From an uncultured Eubacteriales bacterium (GTDB taxonomy: Bacteria; Bacillota; Clostridia; Oscillospirales; Acutalibacteraceae): a stretch of 64,000 nucleotides of DNA. This document shows positions 1-7,891 of the stretch, piece after piece. The position numbers were made by a program, and so were the translations under genes. The notes beneath the pieces were generated by a model. That model saw only the letters and a program-made list of their open reading frames with translations, searched no databases and was not told the DNA's origin. The stretch's first letter is position 1. The number at the start of each line of letters is the position of its first letter. The stretch spans positions 209,191 to 273,190 of the forward strand of contig CAKSAP010000003.1 of NCBI GenBank assembly GCA_934436505.1, in the 5' to 3' direction.

Positions 1-294
1 GGTTCGACAATTTCTTTTCTGATACAAGTTCTTGTCGCCGTGTTTTTTGTAAAGAACACAACCGCACAAATAATATTATTTGTATTTGCTTTCGCCTTTT
101 TGATAGTCGGCGTTTCATTTGCATTGAAAATCGAAGCAGAAACGGGCTATTATGAATGTCAAAAATGTCATAACAAATATGTACCGAAGTACAGTTCAGT
201 ATATTTTGCAATGCATTTAGGAACAACCCGTTATATGAAATGCCCGAAATGCGGTAAAAGGTCTTGGCAGAAAAAAGTTATGAGCAAGGAATAA
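1..294 (+). CDS. Membrane-anchored zinc-ribbon protein, 5' end outside window
   Basis: The reading frame is open from base 1, so the visible GTG at 40 is probably internal and the gene starts upstream of the window. What can be seen is one or two hydrophobic stretches (a clear one spans about residues 9-29 counted from position 40), followed by a short soluble tail with two CxxC pairs (CQKC and CPKC) about 30 residues apart, which is the layout of a zinc ribbon. Nothing catalytic is visible. Small membrane proteins with a C-terminal zinc ribbon are common in Clostridia and mostly uncharacterised. Membrane topology and metal binding are inferences from sequence. Confidence 0.6.
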   Translation, partial: GSTISFLIQVLVAVFFVKNTTAQIILFVFAFAFLIVGVSFALKIEAETGYYECQKCHNKYVPKYSSVYFAMHLGTTRYMKCPKCGKRSWQKKVMSKE

Positions 295-307
295 AGACAG
301 TTACATT

Positions 308-336
308 TCAGCCTCCTTTGTGTAAAGGGAGGCTGA
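308..336. repeat. Dispersed hairpin repeat (CTCC...GGAG type)
   Basis: A 9-bp perfect stem (308-316 with 328-336) carries the GTGTAAAGGGAG core also found at 33,160-33,187 and, as CTTGTAAAGGGAG, at 56,298-56,310. It lies just after the first gene and could help stop transcription, but no T-run follows it. It is probably a copy end of the dispersed repeat family described at 56,291-56,742. Confidence 0.6.
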
Positions 337-380
337 ATATGCAGTTGTCCGTTGATTTGATTTAATATGTAATTTGCTGC

Positions 381-407
381 GGACAGGGGCGAGCCCTGTC
401 CCTACGG
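381..407. repeat. REP-like palindrome GGACAGGG...CCCTGTCCCTACGG
   Basis: An 8-bp perfect palindrome arm pair around a 5-nt loop is followed by CTACGG. Nearly identical copies are at 33,193-33,219 and 56,748-56,774. All three lie in intergenic DNA on the same side of a CTCC/GGAG hairpin repeat. Confidence 0.75.
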
Positions 408-470
408 ATTGTTGGTATATAATGATTTGCGGTTGAAACGATATTGAAAATTTTGCACAACCCGTAGGGG

Positions 471-535
471 CGACCTGCGGTCGCCCGCCAATTCATAGCA
501 AATAAAAAACGGGCGAACACAGTTCGCCCCTACGG
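471..535. repeat. Pair of inverted CCGTAGGGGCG.../...CGCCCCTACGG repeats
   Basis: Two small hairpins (GGGGCGACC...GGTCGCCC and GGGCGAA...TTCGCCC) face each other, with CCGTAGGG at the left border and CCCTACGG at the right. The DNA left of it (about 436-472, containing GATATTGAAA) resembles that left of the copy at 33,031, so the repeat unit is larger than the hairpin. This is a member of the same CCCTACGG family as 381-407. Confidence 0.65.
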
Positions 536-610
536 TATAATATAAAAATATAATTGTTTGTAAAAGGAATTCTCCTTTTCAATTTGTATTAACGAAAATA
601 AAACTCATTT

Positions 611-890
611 TTTAGTTATATACCTCACTTCGTTCGGCGTGATATTTTTGCTTTCGCAAAAGTGATATTGCGCCTTTGACGCAGTGATATTATATTCGCC
701 TCTTTAACTGCCGTTAGGAAATATCACTCGGCTGAAAGCCGTATATCACTGCGAAGCAATAGAACTCGCCGCAAGGCGAATAGAACTGAAAAGACAATTA
801 CAACGTAATCGTCAAATAAACAAACACAAATCAAATTTACTTATACCGCCCCAACCGAAACAGGGTGGTAGCGAAACAAAGCCGTCGTGA
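611..890. repeat. Copy 1 of a ~280-bp direct duplication with a GTGATAT ladder
   Basis: This segment recurs with few differences at 925-1204, offset by 314 bp. Inside it GTGATAT occurs at 639, 662 and 684, and its reverse complement ATATCAC at 721 and 743. Several intervals are small stem-loops such as TTTGC...GCAAAA. Read as a whole, the three forward and two inverted units could fold into one large cruciform or RNA hairpin. No convincing gene lies in 295-1330; short reading frames here simply follow the repeat. Confidence 0.8.
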
Positions 891-924
891 AAAAAACACG
901 ATTATAGGAGATTATTTTTCCATT

Positions 925-1204
925 TTTAGTGATATGCCTCACTTCGTTCGACGTGATATTTTTGCTTTCGCAAAAGTGATATTGCGACTTCGTCGCAGTG
1001 ATATTATATTCGCCTCTTTAACTGCCGTTAGGCAATACCACTCGGCTGAAAGCCGTATATCACTGCGTAGCAATAGAACTCGCCGCAAGGCGAATATAAC
1101 TAAAAAGACGATTACAATGTAATCGTCAGATAAACAAACATAAATCAAATTTACTTATACCACCTCAACCGAAACAGGGTGGTAGCGAAACAAAGCCGTT
1201 GTGA
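925..1204. repeat. Copy 2 of the ~280-bp direct duplication
   Basis: Same organisation as copy 1: GTGATAT units from about 953, inverted units near 1057, and the shared tail ending GAAACAGGGTGGTAGCGAAA. The copies differ by scattered substitutions, so the duplication is not brand new. About 35 bp of unrelated sequence separates the two copies. Confidence 0.8.
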
Positions 1205-1291
1205 GGGCGTTTACAACCGAACAGGCGACTTGAGCGTGACCTGTTTCGAAAAGGAGAAACGACGGCGTGAGTGAGGGATGGCTTTTCCAAT

Positions 1292-1327
1292 AAAAAAGCC
1301 GTCACGAACGATACAAAGTCCGTGACG
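1292..1327 (-). terminator. Rho-independent terminator of tRNA-Gly
   Basis: On the minus strand, directly after the tRNA, a CGTCACG/CGTGACG stem (1300-1306 with 1321-1327, extendable by two inner pairs) is followed by GGCTTTTTT. Its position 4 bp past the CCA end fits a tRNA terminator. Confidence 0.8.
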
Positions 1328-1330
1328 ACG

Positions 1331-1405
1331 TGGAGCGGGTGATGGGAATCGAACCCACACAGCCAGCTTGGAAGGCTGGAATTCTAGCCATTGAACTACA
1401 CCCGC
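1331..1405 (-). tRNA. tRNA-Gly (anticodon TCC), CCA encoded
   Basis: Reading the minus strand gives a 7-bp acceptor stem GCGGGTG/CACCCGC (the first and last arm bases pair exactly), a D arm, an anticodon arm CCAGC-CTTCCAA-GCTGG with TCC at positions 34-36, a T arm with GGTTCGATTCC, discriminator T and an encoded CCA. TCC is the glycine anticodon reading GGA/GGG. The gene stands alone, with its own promoter and terminator. Confidence 0.97.
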
Positions 1406-1429
1406 ATATTTAGTTTTGCAACGCTGTAT

Positions 1430-1458
1430 ATATTATCAAAAAATACGCTAAATGTCAA
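1430..1458 (-). promoter_or_regulatory. Sigma-A promoter of tRNA-Gly
   Basis: Minus strand TTGACA (1458-1453), 17-nt spacer, TAATAT (1435-1430). The expected start is near 1423, about 18 nt before the mature tRNA. Confidence 0.85.
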
Positions 1459-1488
1459 GTCTTATAGAGAAATATTTTAATAATTTCA

Positions 1489-1519
1489 CGCAGGGCAACG
1501 GAATTTCCATTGCCCTGCG
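1489..1519. terminator. Hairpin after bioY
   Basis: A perfect 10-bp stem (1489-1498 with 1510-1519) lies 8 bp beyond the bioY stop. On the minus strand the trailing sequence is A/T-rich but has a poor T-run; on the plus strand it is followed by CTTTTTATTATTT. It may end bioY transcripts before the tRNA promoter. Confidence 0.6.
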
Positions 1520-1526
1520 CTTTTTA

Positions 1527-2090
1527 TTATTTATTGTTAAGATACTTTTTCGGCATTACCTTTACAAGTATTGTCGCAACTGCTATTTTAACAATGTCGG
1601 GAATGATGAACGGTATTACGCACATTGAAAGTGCCTGCATAACGCCGATAGCACCGTTTTTATGCGAATACACTACCACGAACCACGCAGTACCGAAGGC
1701 ATAGCACACAACGAGTCCGAGCACCATTCCGAGTACAACAGCCCAGATTTTTGTACCGAGGAGCTTTGTTACAAGCCAATAAACCAAAGCGGTAAACACA
1801 AAGCCGATTATATATCCGCCCGTAGGTCCGATAAGCGAGCCGACACCGCCCTTAAAGCCTGCAAACACAGGCACACCGACAAGTCCCAAAAGGATGTATA
1901 TTACCACCGACAACGTTCCCCTTTTACCGCCGAGCAAGCCGACTGCGCAAAAAACGCCGAAGGTTTGCAAGGTTACGGGAACCTCGCCCGGAATTGAAAG
2001 CCAAGAGCAAATCGCTATTATAACGGCAAACATTGCTATAAGCACCATATCGAGTATATTCTGTCTGTTGTTTTTATTCTGTTTTTCCAT
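1527..2090 (-). CDS. bioY: Biotin transporter BioY (ECF S component)
   Basis: A 187-residue, almost wholly hydrophobic protein with about six membrane helices. It matches BioY in the N-terminal SIPGEVPVTLQTFGV segment and the GPTGGYIIGF motif, both hallmarks of the family (Pfam BioY). BioY binds biotin in the membrane; group II members rely on a separate EcfA1-EcfA2-EcfT energising module, and such a module lies at 7,888-10,426. GGGG 7 nt before the ATG is the likely ribosome binding site. The gene follows clpE by 52 bp and is followed by a hairpin. Biotin as substrate is the family's well-established role; sharing of the nearby module is inference. Confidence 0.93.
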   Translation of the reverse strand: MEKQNKNNRQNILDMVLIAMFAVIIAICSWLSIPGEVPVTLQTFGVFCAVGLLGGKRGTLSVVIYILLGLVGVPVFAGFKGGVGSLIGPTGGYIIGFVFTALVYWLVTKLLGTKIWAVVLGMVLGLVVCYAFGTAWFVVVYSHKNGAIGVMQALSMCVIPFIIPDIVKIAVATILVKVMPKKYLNNK

Positions 2091-2142
2091 TGTATTACCC
2101 CAAAAATTTTATAGTCTGCAAGAACGGGGTAAATCGTCTTTT

Positions 2143-4440
2143 TTATTCAACTGCAAGAGTGATTTCTCCGTTCTCGCCGGAAAGAGAAACCTTTGTGATT
2201 AAGCTGTCACAGTTCTCAACCATATAAGAGGAAATTTTGTCCTCTACATTTCTTCTGATAACATTTCTGAGATCTCTTGCACCTCTTGAATCGCCACTCA
2301 TCTTTGAAACAACGCACTCTGTAACGGTATCGTCGTATTCAAGCTCAATTCCCCTGTCTGCAAGCGCAGCTTTAAGCTCATTGAGCATCAGCTTGGCTAT
2401 TCCCTTGTAATCATCAACTGTAAGGTTGTTGAAAACAACAATTTCATCAATTCTGCCGATAAATTCGGGGCGTAAAAACTCATTGAGTGCCTTAACGGCT
2501 TTTTCACGTTTTACCTCGCCCTTATCCTTCGCAAAACCGAGTGCATTTTCCTTTCTTTCGCTGCCTGCGTTCGAGGTCATAATAATAACCGTATTCGCAA
2601 AGCTTACACTTCTGCCGTGAGCATCGTTTGTCTTGCCCTCGTCAAGAATTTGCAAAAGAATGTTCATTACGTCGGGATGTGCTTTTTCAATCTCATCAAA
2701 AAGGATAATAGAATAAGGCTTTCTTCTGACCTTTTCGGTCAACTGACCCGCTTCGTCATATCCCACATATCCCGGAGGCGATCCGATAAGTCTTGATACC
2801 GAATGTTTTTCCATAAATTCGGACATATCAAAACGAATTAAGGTCTCCGGTGTGTCAAACAGCTCCATTGAAAGCTGCTTAACAAGCTCGGTTTTACCGA
2901 CACCCGTAGGTCCGACAAAGATGAACGATGCAGGACGCTTCTGAAGCGAAAGCTGAACTCTGCTGCGTTTGATTGCCGCCGCTACAAGCTCAACAGCTTC
3001 GTCCTGACCGATAATATGCTCTTTAAGCCTTGTTTCAAGTCCTGCAAGGCGTTTTAAGTCGCCCTCGACAACCTTTGACGCAGGTATTCCCGTCCAAAGA
3101 TTGATAACGGTTGCAAGGTCCGATTCAAGAACTGCATTGTCGCTTGCTTTTTTCTCAATATCGGGAAGCTTATTTTCAGAGGCTAAAAGCTCTGCTCTAA
3201 TCTCTGCAAGGCGTTCGTAATCAATGTTTTCAGTCTCCTGTGAAAGCTCATCCTCCTCAGTTTTGAGTGATGAAATTTCATCAAGCAGCATTTCATATTC
3301 GCTTATTGACTTATTTCTAAGGTTAGCGCAGGTGCAAGCCTCATCCAACAAATCTATTGCCTTATCGGGCAAAAATCTGTCTGTGATATACCTTTCCGAA
3401 AGCGTTACAGCCTTATATACCAACGGGTCTGCGATTTTAACCTTGTGGAAGTCCTCATAATACTTCTTTATGCCGAGAAGCATTTGATAGGTGTCTGCGA
3501 TTGAGGGCTCTTCAACCTTAACGGGCTGAAATCTTCTTTCAAGTGCGGCGTCCTTTTCTATATTTTTACGGTATTCGTTAAATGTCGTTGCGCCGATCAC
3601 CTGAATTTCGCCTCTTGAGAGTGCAGGCTTGAGAATGTTTGCGGCATTCATCGTACCCTCCGCATCTCCCGTTCCGACAAGATTGTGCACCTCGTCGATA
3701 AAGAGAATAATATTGCCCTCGGACTTAACCTCTTCGATAAGACCTTTAATTCTTGATTCAAACTGTCCTCTGAACTGCGTTCCCGCAACAAGTGCCGTAA
3801 GGTCAAGCAAATGTATTTCCTTATTTGCAAGCTTAGCCGGTACGTCCCCTGCCGCTATTTTGAGTGCAAGTCCCTCAGCTATTGCAGTTTTGCCGACGCC
3901 GGGCTCGCCTATAAGACAGGGATTGTTTTTTGTTCTGCGGCAAAGAATCTGCTCTGTTCTGCTGATTTCCTTTTCTCTGCCGATAATGTTGTCAAGCTTG
4001 CCCTCTCTCGCCCTTTCGGTGAGGTCGGAGCAGTAAAGATTGAGATATTTTCTCTTCTTTGCGTTCTTTGACTTCTTTTTCTTTTTATTATCTTTTTCCC
4101 CGTCATGCTCCTCTTCGCTCGGCTGAGCTTCGGAAAGAGCCGTATCCTCGCCGTTATTTCCGAACATTCCCTGAAACAGTGATAAAGGCATAGCTCCGCC
4201 GGGCTGAAATCCGTCCTCGCCCTCGCTGTCCATTATTTGCTTCATCTGTTCGGAAACCTCGTCCATTTCATCCTCGGATATACCCATACTGTCCATTATC
4301 TGCTTGATAGGACCGATGTTCAATTCCATAGCGCACTTGATGCAAAGCCCCTCATTTGTGGTCTTGTCTCCGTCCACCTTTGAAATGAAAAATACCGCAG
4401 GATTTTCGTGGCATCTGCTGCAAAGCATATTTTTGTTCAT
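2143..4440 (-). CDS. clpE: ClpE-like AAA+ unfoldase with N-terminal zinc finger
   Basis: A 765-residue Hsp100 ATPase. The N terminus has a four-cysteine zinc finger (C7, C10, C33, C36) in place of the ClpA/ClpC N domain, which is the ClpE layout. A Lys-rich linker (about 116-131) leads to AAA module 1 with Walker A GEPGVGKT at 178-185 and Walker B LFIDE. A coiled middle region (about 370-440) and AAA module 2 with GPTGVGKT at 510-517 follow. LGF at 634-636 matches the loop that docks ClpP, so it should feed substrates to ClpP. No ctsR/mcsAB genes are adjacent. It is the last gene of a cvpA-pgsA-clpE run (21-bp gap after pgsA). A ClpC paralogue naming is possible, but the zinc finger favours ClpE. 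Confidence 0.85.
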   Translation of the reverse strand: MNKNMLCSRCHENPAVFFISKVDGDKTTNEGLCIKCAMELNIGPIKQIMDSMGISEDEMDEVSEQMKQIMDSEGEDGFQPGGAMPLSLFQGMFGNNGEDTALSEAQPSEEEHDGEKDNKKKKKSKNAKKRKYLNLYCSDLTERAREGKLDNIIGREKEISRTEQILCRRTKNNPCLIGEPGVGKTAIAEGLALKIAAGDVPAKLANKEIHLLDLTALVAGTQFRGQFESRIKGLIEEVKSEGNIILFIDEVHNLVGTGDAEGTMNAANILKPALSRGEIQVIGATTFNEYRKNIEKDAALERRFQPVKVEEPSIADTYQMLLGIKKYYEDFHKVKIADPLVYKAVTLSERYITDRFLPDKAIDLLDEACTCANLRNKSISEYEMLLDEISSLKTEEDELSQETENIDYERLAEIRAELLASENKLPDIEKKASDNAVLESDLATVINLWTGIPASKVVEGDLKRLAGLETRLKEHIIGQDEAVELVAAAIKRSRVQLSLQKRPASFIFVGPTGVGKTELVKQLSMELFDTPETLIRFDMSEFMEKHSVSRLIGSPPGYVGYDEAGQLTEKVRRKPYSIILFDEIEKAHPDVMNILLQILDEGKTNDAHGRSVSFANTVIIMTSNAGSERKENALGFAKDKGEVKREKAVKALNEFLRPEFIGRIDEIVVFNNLTVDDYKGIAKLMLNELKAALADRGIELEYDDTVTECVVSKMSGDSRGARDLRNVIRRNVEDKISSYMVENCDSLITKVSLSGENGEITLAVE

Positions 4441-4461
4441 CTGATGTTTTTCCTCGCTGTA

Positions 4462-5088
4462 TCAGTTAGATTTACTTTCTTTTTTCTCTTTGAACTGCTT
4501 AAGAGTTCCCGGTATGTAGCTCAACAACGCTACAAATGTAAGTATTGCCGAAATTATTACCAATACAATCATAATACTGTCGGGCAAAGTGAAAACATTT
4601 CTCAATGCACCGACCTCGGGTCCGAAGGTTATTACCAAGCCCATTACAAAATAATAGGCAAAAGTTGCAACCTTACCGTAAATTTCAGCCGCACTTGGCT
4701 TTAAGCCGACAGCTATCATTACAGCTCCGACAACCACCATAAGCAATTCCTTTGCAACGAAGAACAGGAACACCCACTTAAACCATATCATTGTGGGGTT
4801 TTCCGACTTCTGAAAGGTAAGGAAAAGAATTATCGCTATTGTCATCTGTGTAAGTTTATCGGCAACAGGGTCAAGAACCTTTCCAAGCTCGCTGACCTGA
4901 TTGAATTTTCTTGCAATTTTTCCGTCGAAGAAGTCGGTAAGTCCCGAAAGTACAAGGATTATTACCGCCCAAAGCATTTCGCCTCGATAGAAAAGTACAC
5001 CAAATACAGGAATAAGTATAATCCTAATCAATGAAAGGAGATTAGGGATTGTAAGACATCCGGTAAAAAGTTTTTTTAATCCGTCCAT
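4462..5088 (-). CDS. pgsA: CDP-diacylglycerol-glycerol-3-phosphate 3-phosphatidyltransferase
   Basis: A 208-residue integral membrane enzyme making phosphatidylglycerophosphate, the first committed step to phosphatidylglycerol and cardiolipin. The CDP-alcohol phosphatidyltransferase signature is intact: DFFDGKIAR followed by G and two spaced aspartates (GKVLDPVADK). Five or so membrane helices follow. GGAG lies 8 nt before the ATG. It sits 12 bp after cvpA and 21 bp before clpE, consistent with one transcript. Related CDP-alcohol transferases cannot be fully excluded, but the length and N-terminal TIPNLLSLIRI motif are typical of PgsA. Confidence 0.92.
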   Translation of the reverse strand: MDGLKKLFTGCLTIPNLLSLIRIILIPVFGVLFYRGEMLWAVIILVLSGLTDFFDGKIARKFNQVSELGKVLDPVADKLTQMTIAIILFLTFQKSENPTMIWFKWVFLFFVAKELLMVVVGAVMIAVGLKPSAAEIYGKVATFAYYFVMGLVITFGPEVGALRNVFTLPDSIMIVLVIISAILTFVALLSYIPGTLKQFKEKKESKSN

Positions 5089-5100
5089 AATTTTACTCCA

Positions 5101-5838
5101 TTATTTAATATTGCTGACAAATACTTCAGCCGCAGAAATAGCTTCCATCGGGTCGAATTTTTCACACATTTCAACTATCGATGAGCCATCAACTGCTTGT
5201 TTCAGCTTTTCGTTCTCAATTCTCGGCTCGAGATATGACAACAGGCAGCCAACCAAGAATACTATTATCACTCCCTTCACTACACCTATAACGCCGCCGA
5301 CAAATTTGTCCGCACCGCCGATAAGATGCGATTTTTTCAGTCCTTTTGCCAAAGACCTCAATATAGCCACAAGCACAAGCGCATACAGCACCGACAGCAC
5401 AAAGAACATTACGTGCTTGAGCACCGCAACAGCTATGGGCTTGACTATATTGCTTTCAAGAGACTGATAAAGCGTGTCGCCGTCCGTGAAATTGCTCTTT
5501 GCAATCTGCTCTGCGACCGAGCCTATGCTAATTCCGCATTTCTCCGCCTGCTTCTTCGCAAATTCGGGCATTTCCTCAAAAACATACTTTGCCTTATCAG
5601 AGTTTGTAAGCTTACTTGTGTCGCTCGGGAGAACCTCGTAAAGTCCTCTCTCGACATTTTTACTGAAAAACGCTTTATACATACCGCTTGCAACAGGCTG
5701 AGCTGTCTGCGACGCCAAAAAGATTGCAACAGCAAAAGCCACAAGCTCGGCAAGTGTTTTCATTATGCCTTTTTTTGCGGATGATATAACAACCGCAATC
5801 AAGATTAACACTAAAATCACATCAAGTACGATATCCAT
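5101..5838 (-). CDS. CvpA family membrane protein
   Basis: A 245-residue membrane protein with an N-terminal helix starting MDIVLDVILV and three further hydrophobic segments, matching the CvpA family (colicin V production protein). The biochemical role of CvpA is unknown. The chosen ATG at 5838 has an ideal GGAGG 8 nt upstream; an upstream in-frame start at 5877 lacks one. A sigma-A-like promoter precedes it at 5868-5896, so it is probably the first gene of the cvpA-pgsA-clpE operon. An inserted loop of roughly 65 residues between the second and third hydrophobic segments appears soluble. Confidence 0.8.
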   Translation of the reverse strand: MDIVLDVILVLILIAVVISSAKKGIMKTLAELVAFAVAIFLASQTAQPVASGMYKAFFSKNVERGLYEVLPSDTSKLTNSDKAKYVFEEMPEFAKKQAEKCGISIGSVAEQIAKSNFTDGDTLYQSLESNIVKPIAVAVLKHVMFFVLSVLYALVLVAILRSLAKGLKKSHLIGGADKFVGGVIGVVKGVIIVFLVGCLLSYLEPRIENEKLKQAVDGSSIVEMCEKFDPMEAISAAEVFVSNIK

Positions 5839-5867
5839 AAAACTACCTCCATTTATTTTATATAAAA

Positions 5868-5896
5868 ATTGTAACATAATAATGAACTTTTAACAA
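5868..5896 (-). promoter_or_regulatory. Sigma-A-like promoter of cvpA-pgsA-clpE
   Basis: Minus strand TTGTTA (5896-5891), 17 nt, TACAAT (5873-5868). It lies in the 72-bp gap between the DUF5711 stop and the cvpA start. Confidence 0.6.
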
Positions 5897-5910
5897 CTAA
5901 ATTGAGAAAT

Positions 5911-7137
5911 TTACTCTTTTGAGTCTGCATTTTCGGTTGTTGTGGGCTTTTCGCTTGTGCTCTCTCCCACCGTTTTGTAACAATTTATTGCGCTCGTAGT
6001 TAAAACATATGTGTTATTTCCGTCGGTAAAGCACGAAATACCGTCGCTTGCAACCTCGTGCGTTCCGACCGTTTTGCCCTTTTTGCTAAAGGAAATAAGC
6101 TGTCTGTCGGTCAAAACGGATATATAGCTTCCGTCGCAGGACACGCTTCTGACGTTGGAATTTATATCCTGAGTGAAAAGAAGCTTGCCCGAAGCCGTGT
6201 ATGCCTTAATAATCTTCGACGAAGAGCTGCCGTATTTTGAGAAAACCGCAACAGTCGTGTTATTGTCAGCAGTATAAATTCTCGATAGCTTATTGAGCGA
6301 CAAATCCTCGTCCTGCTTCGAATTCTTTTCAATGATGCTGAATACGTCCTCGCCCGTCGCAAGCACCTTATTTGAGCCGATAAATTCGACCTTTGATACG
6401 GTTTGTGAACTGTAGGAATATTCGGAAATAGGCTCGCTGTATCTGAAATCAAATATAATTACCTTTGAATAAAGCTCGCCGTTTTCAGCACCGACGACCG
6501 ATACCGCCGCTTTTTTGCCGTTATCGGAAATATCGACGGAAACGATAGCCTCTTTGGCACACTCCCACTTGAAAACTTCCTTTTGGCTTTTGTTGAAAAC
6601 GGTTAATTCCGACATTGAGCTGTCGCCTCTTGTCGCAAGGGCAACGCTTCCGTCCTTACCGATAGCCGCCGTTAAAAGCTTATGCTCTCTCGTACCCTCA
6701 TATAAAACCTTTGTCTTTGACTGAACACGGTAGGAATAGCCGCCGACATCAATCATAACGGCTCTGCCGTTTTTTGAGTATATAAGCGGAACGGAATATG
6801 TGTGCTGAAGCTCGCTCAATTTTTTTGCGGTTGCGTCAAGCACAAACGTTGAGCCGTCGGTCAAAACAAGCAAATCGGAATTTATTTTTTCAACGTTTTC
6901 GGCAGTTGCGCTCTCAAAATAGTACGGATAACCGTCGCCGCTTTTGGCACCTGAGATAACTCCGCTGAAATAGTCGCCTACGCTTGAAAATGTGATATTT
7001 CCGAACCTATCCGCCGCAACAAAAAGAAGCATAAGCACAACAAGGATTATGCATACCGCCTTAGCGACCTTGATTAAATCCTCTTGGCTTTTCTTATTTT
7101 TCTTATTCGGTTTTTTCTTCTGCTTATTTTCTTTCAT
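5911..7137 (-). CDS. DUF5711 family membrane-anchored beta-propeller-like protein
   Basis: A 408-residue protein: a Lys/Asn-rich cytoplasmic N terminus, one membrane helix (about residues 30-46), then an extracytoplasmic domain made of repeated beta-strand blades (VLTDGSTFVLD, ISDNGKKAAVSV and similar), resembling a WD/PQQ-type propeller, and a Ser/Thr/Glu tail. It fits the DUF5711 family of Clostridia; the function is unknown. The ATG at 7137 overlaps the end of truA by 14 bp; GAGG lies close upstream. A TTG at 7152 is an alternative. It ends the long ruvC-to-DUF5711 gene train. Confidence 0.7.
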   Translation of the reverse strand: MKENKQKKKPNKKNKKSQEDLIKVAKAVCIILVVLMLLFVAADRFGNITFSSVGDYFSGVISGAKSGDGYPYYFESATAENVEKINSDLLVLTDGSTFVLDATAKKLSELQHTYSVPLIYSKNGRAVMIDVGGYSYRVQSKTKVLYEGTREHKLLTAAIGKDGSVALATRGDSSMSELTVFNKSQKEVFKWECAKEAIVSVDISDNGKKAAVSVVGAENGELYSKVIIFDFRYSEPISEYSYSSQTVSKVEFIGSNKVLATGEDVFSIIEKNSKQDEDLSLNKLSRIYTADNNTTVAVFSKYGSSSSKIIKAYTASGKLLFTQDINSNVRSVSCDGSYISVLTDRQLISFSKKGKTVGTHEVASDGISCFTDGNNTYVLTTSAINCYKTVGESTSEKPTTTENADSKE

Positions 7138-7891
7138 TTTCCTCACCGTCAAGGCTGTAATTTACTTTATCAAGATACAATCCGCACGCCGCGGCTGTTT
7201 TGCCTGCATATTTCCTGTCTTTTTTTTCGATTATTTCGCTGATTTTTCCTTTTTCGATTTTGCCCAAATTCACATCAAGAAGCGTTCCGACTATAATACG
7301 CACCATATTGTATAAAAAGCCGTCTGCTTCTATATGAAATTCCACAACGTCGCCTTTTCTTTCAAAGCCTATATCTTTAATAGTCCTTGTCTTGTCGTCA
7401 ACGCTTGAGCCTGCCGAACAAAACGAAGAAAAGTCGTGTGTTCCTAAAAATGCCTTTGCTTCGGTATTCAATGCTTCGACATCAATTTCAAACGGATAGT
7501 GAAGCGCACGGTTTTCAAAAAAAGGATTTCTGTTTTTTGAATTGAGAATTAAATATTTATAGCTTTTTGACACGCAATCATAACGTGCGTGAAATTCATA
7601 CGGCACTTCAATTACTGACCTTACCGCAATATCCCTCGGCAAAACGGCATTGAGCGAACGGGCAAATTTTTCCTCATTCAATTCCTTTTCCGTTCTCATA
7701 TTACAGCAGAACATATTGGCGTGAACTCCGCTGTCAGTCCTGCTGCAGCCCACTATGCTCTCATGCACACCGAGTATTTGCTCGATAGCGTCCTGCATAG
7801 CTTTTTGAACGGTGGGTGCGTTATTTTGCACCTGCCAGCCGTGATAATTTGTACCGTCATAGGTAATTGTCAGCAAATAATTTTTCATCAT
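7124..7891 (-). CDS. truA: tRNA pseudouridine(38-40) synthase TruA
   Basis: A 255-residue pseudouridine synthase that modifies the tRNA anticodon arm. Visible motifs are LTITYDGTNYHGWQ at the N terminus, the catalytic-aspartate segment CSRTDSGVHA, and the C-terminal GFLYNMVRIIVGTL. The start is the first of two ATGs at 7891/7888: the ATG at 7891 overlaps the ecfT stop as ATGA and has GGCGG upstream, indicating translational coupling. A longer frame reaching 8032 runs through ecfT and is not credible. Confidence 0.96.
   Translation of the reverse strand: MMKNYLLTITYDGTNYHGWQVQNNAPTVQKAMQDAIEQILGVHESIVGCSRTDSGVHANMFCCNMRTEKELNEEKFARSLNAVLPRDIAVRSVIEVPYEFHARYDCVSKSYKYLILNSKNRNPFFENRALHYPFEIDVEALNTEAKAFLGTHDFSSFCSAGSSVDDKTRTIKDIGFERKGDVVEFHIEADGFLYNMVRIIVGTLLDVNLGKIEKGKISEIIEKKDRKYAGKTAAACGLYLDKVNYSLDGEENERK

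Noticed and set aside
865..1148. Overlapping reading frames of 69-85 codons on both strands in the left intergenic region.
   Set aside because: They follow the duplicated GTGATAT repeat, have no ribosome binding site and no protein-like composition.
611..1204. CRISPR array.
   Set aside because: Only two long copies with internal heptamers at unequal spacing and inverted order; no repeat-spacer periodicity and no cas genes.
2143..4440. Heat-shock ctsR-mcsA-mcsB-clpC operon.
   Set aside because: The zinc finger is part of the ATPase itself and no ctsR or kinase gene is adjacent; the neighbours are pgsA and bioY.
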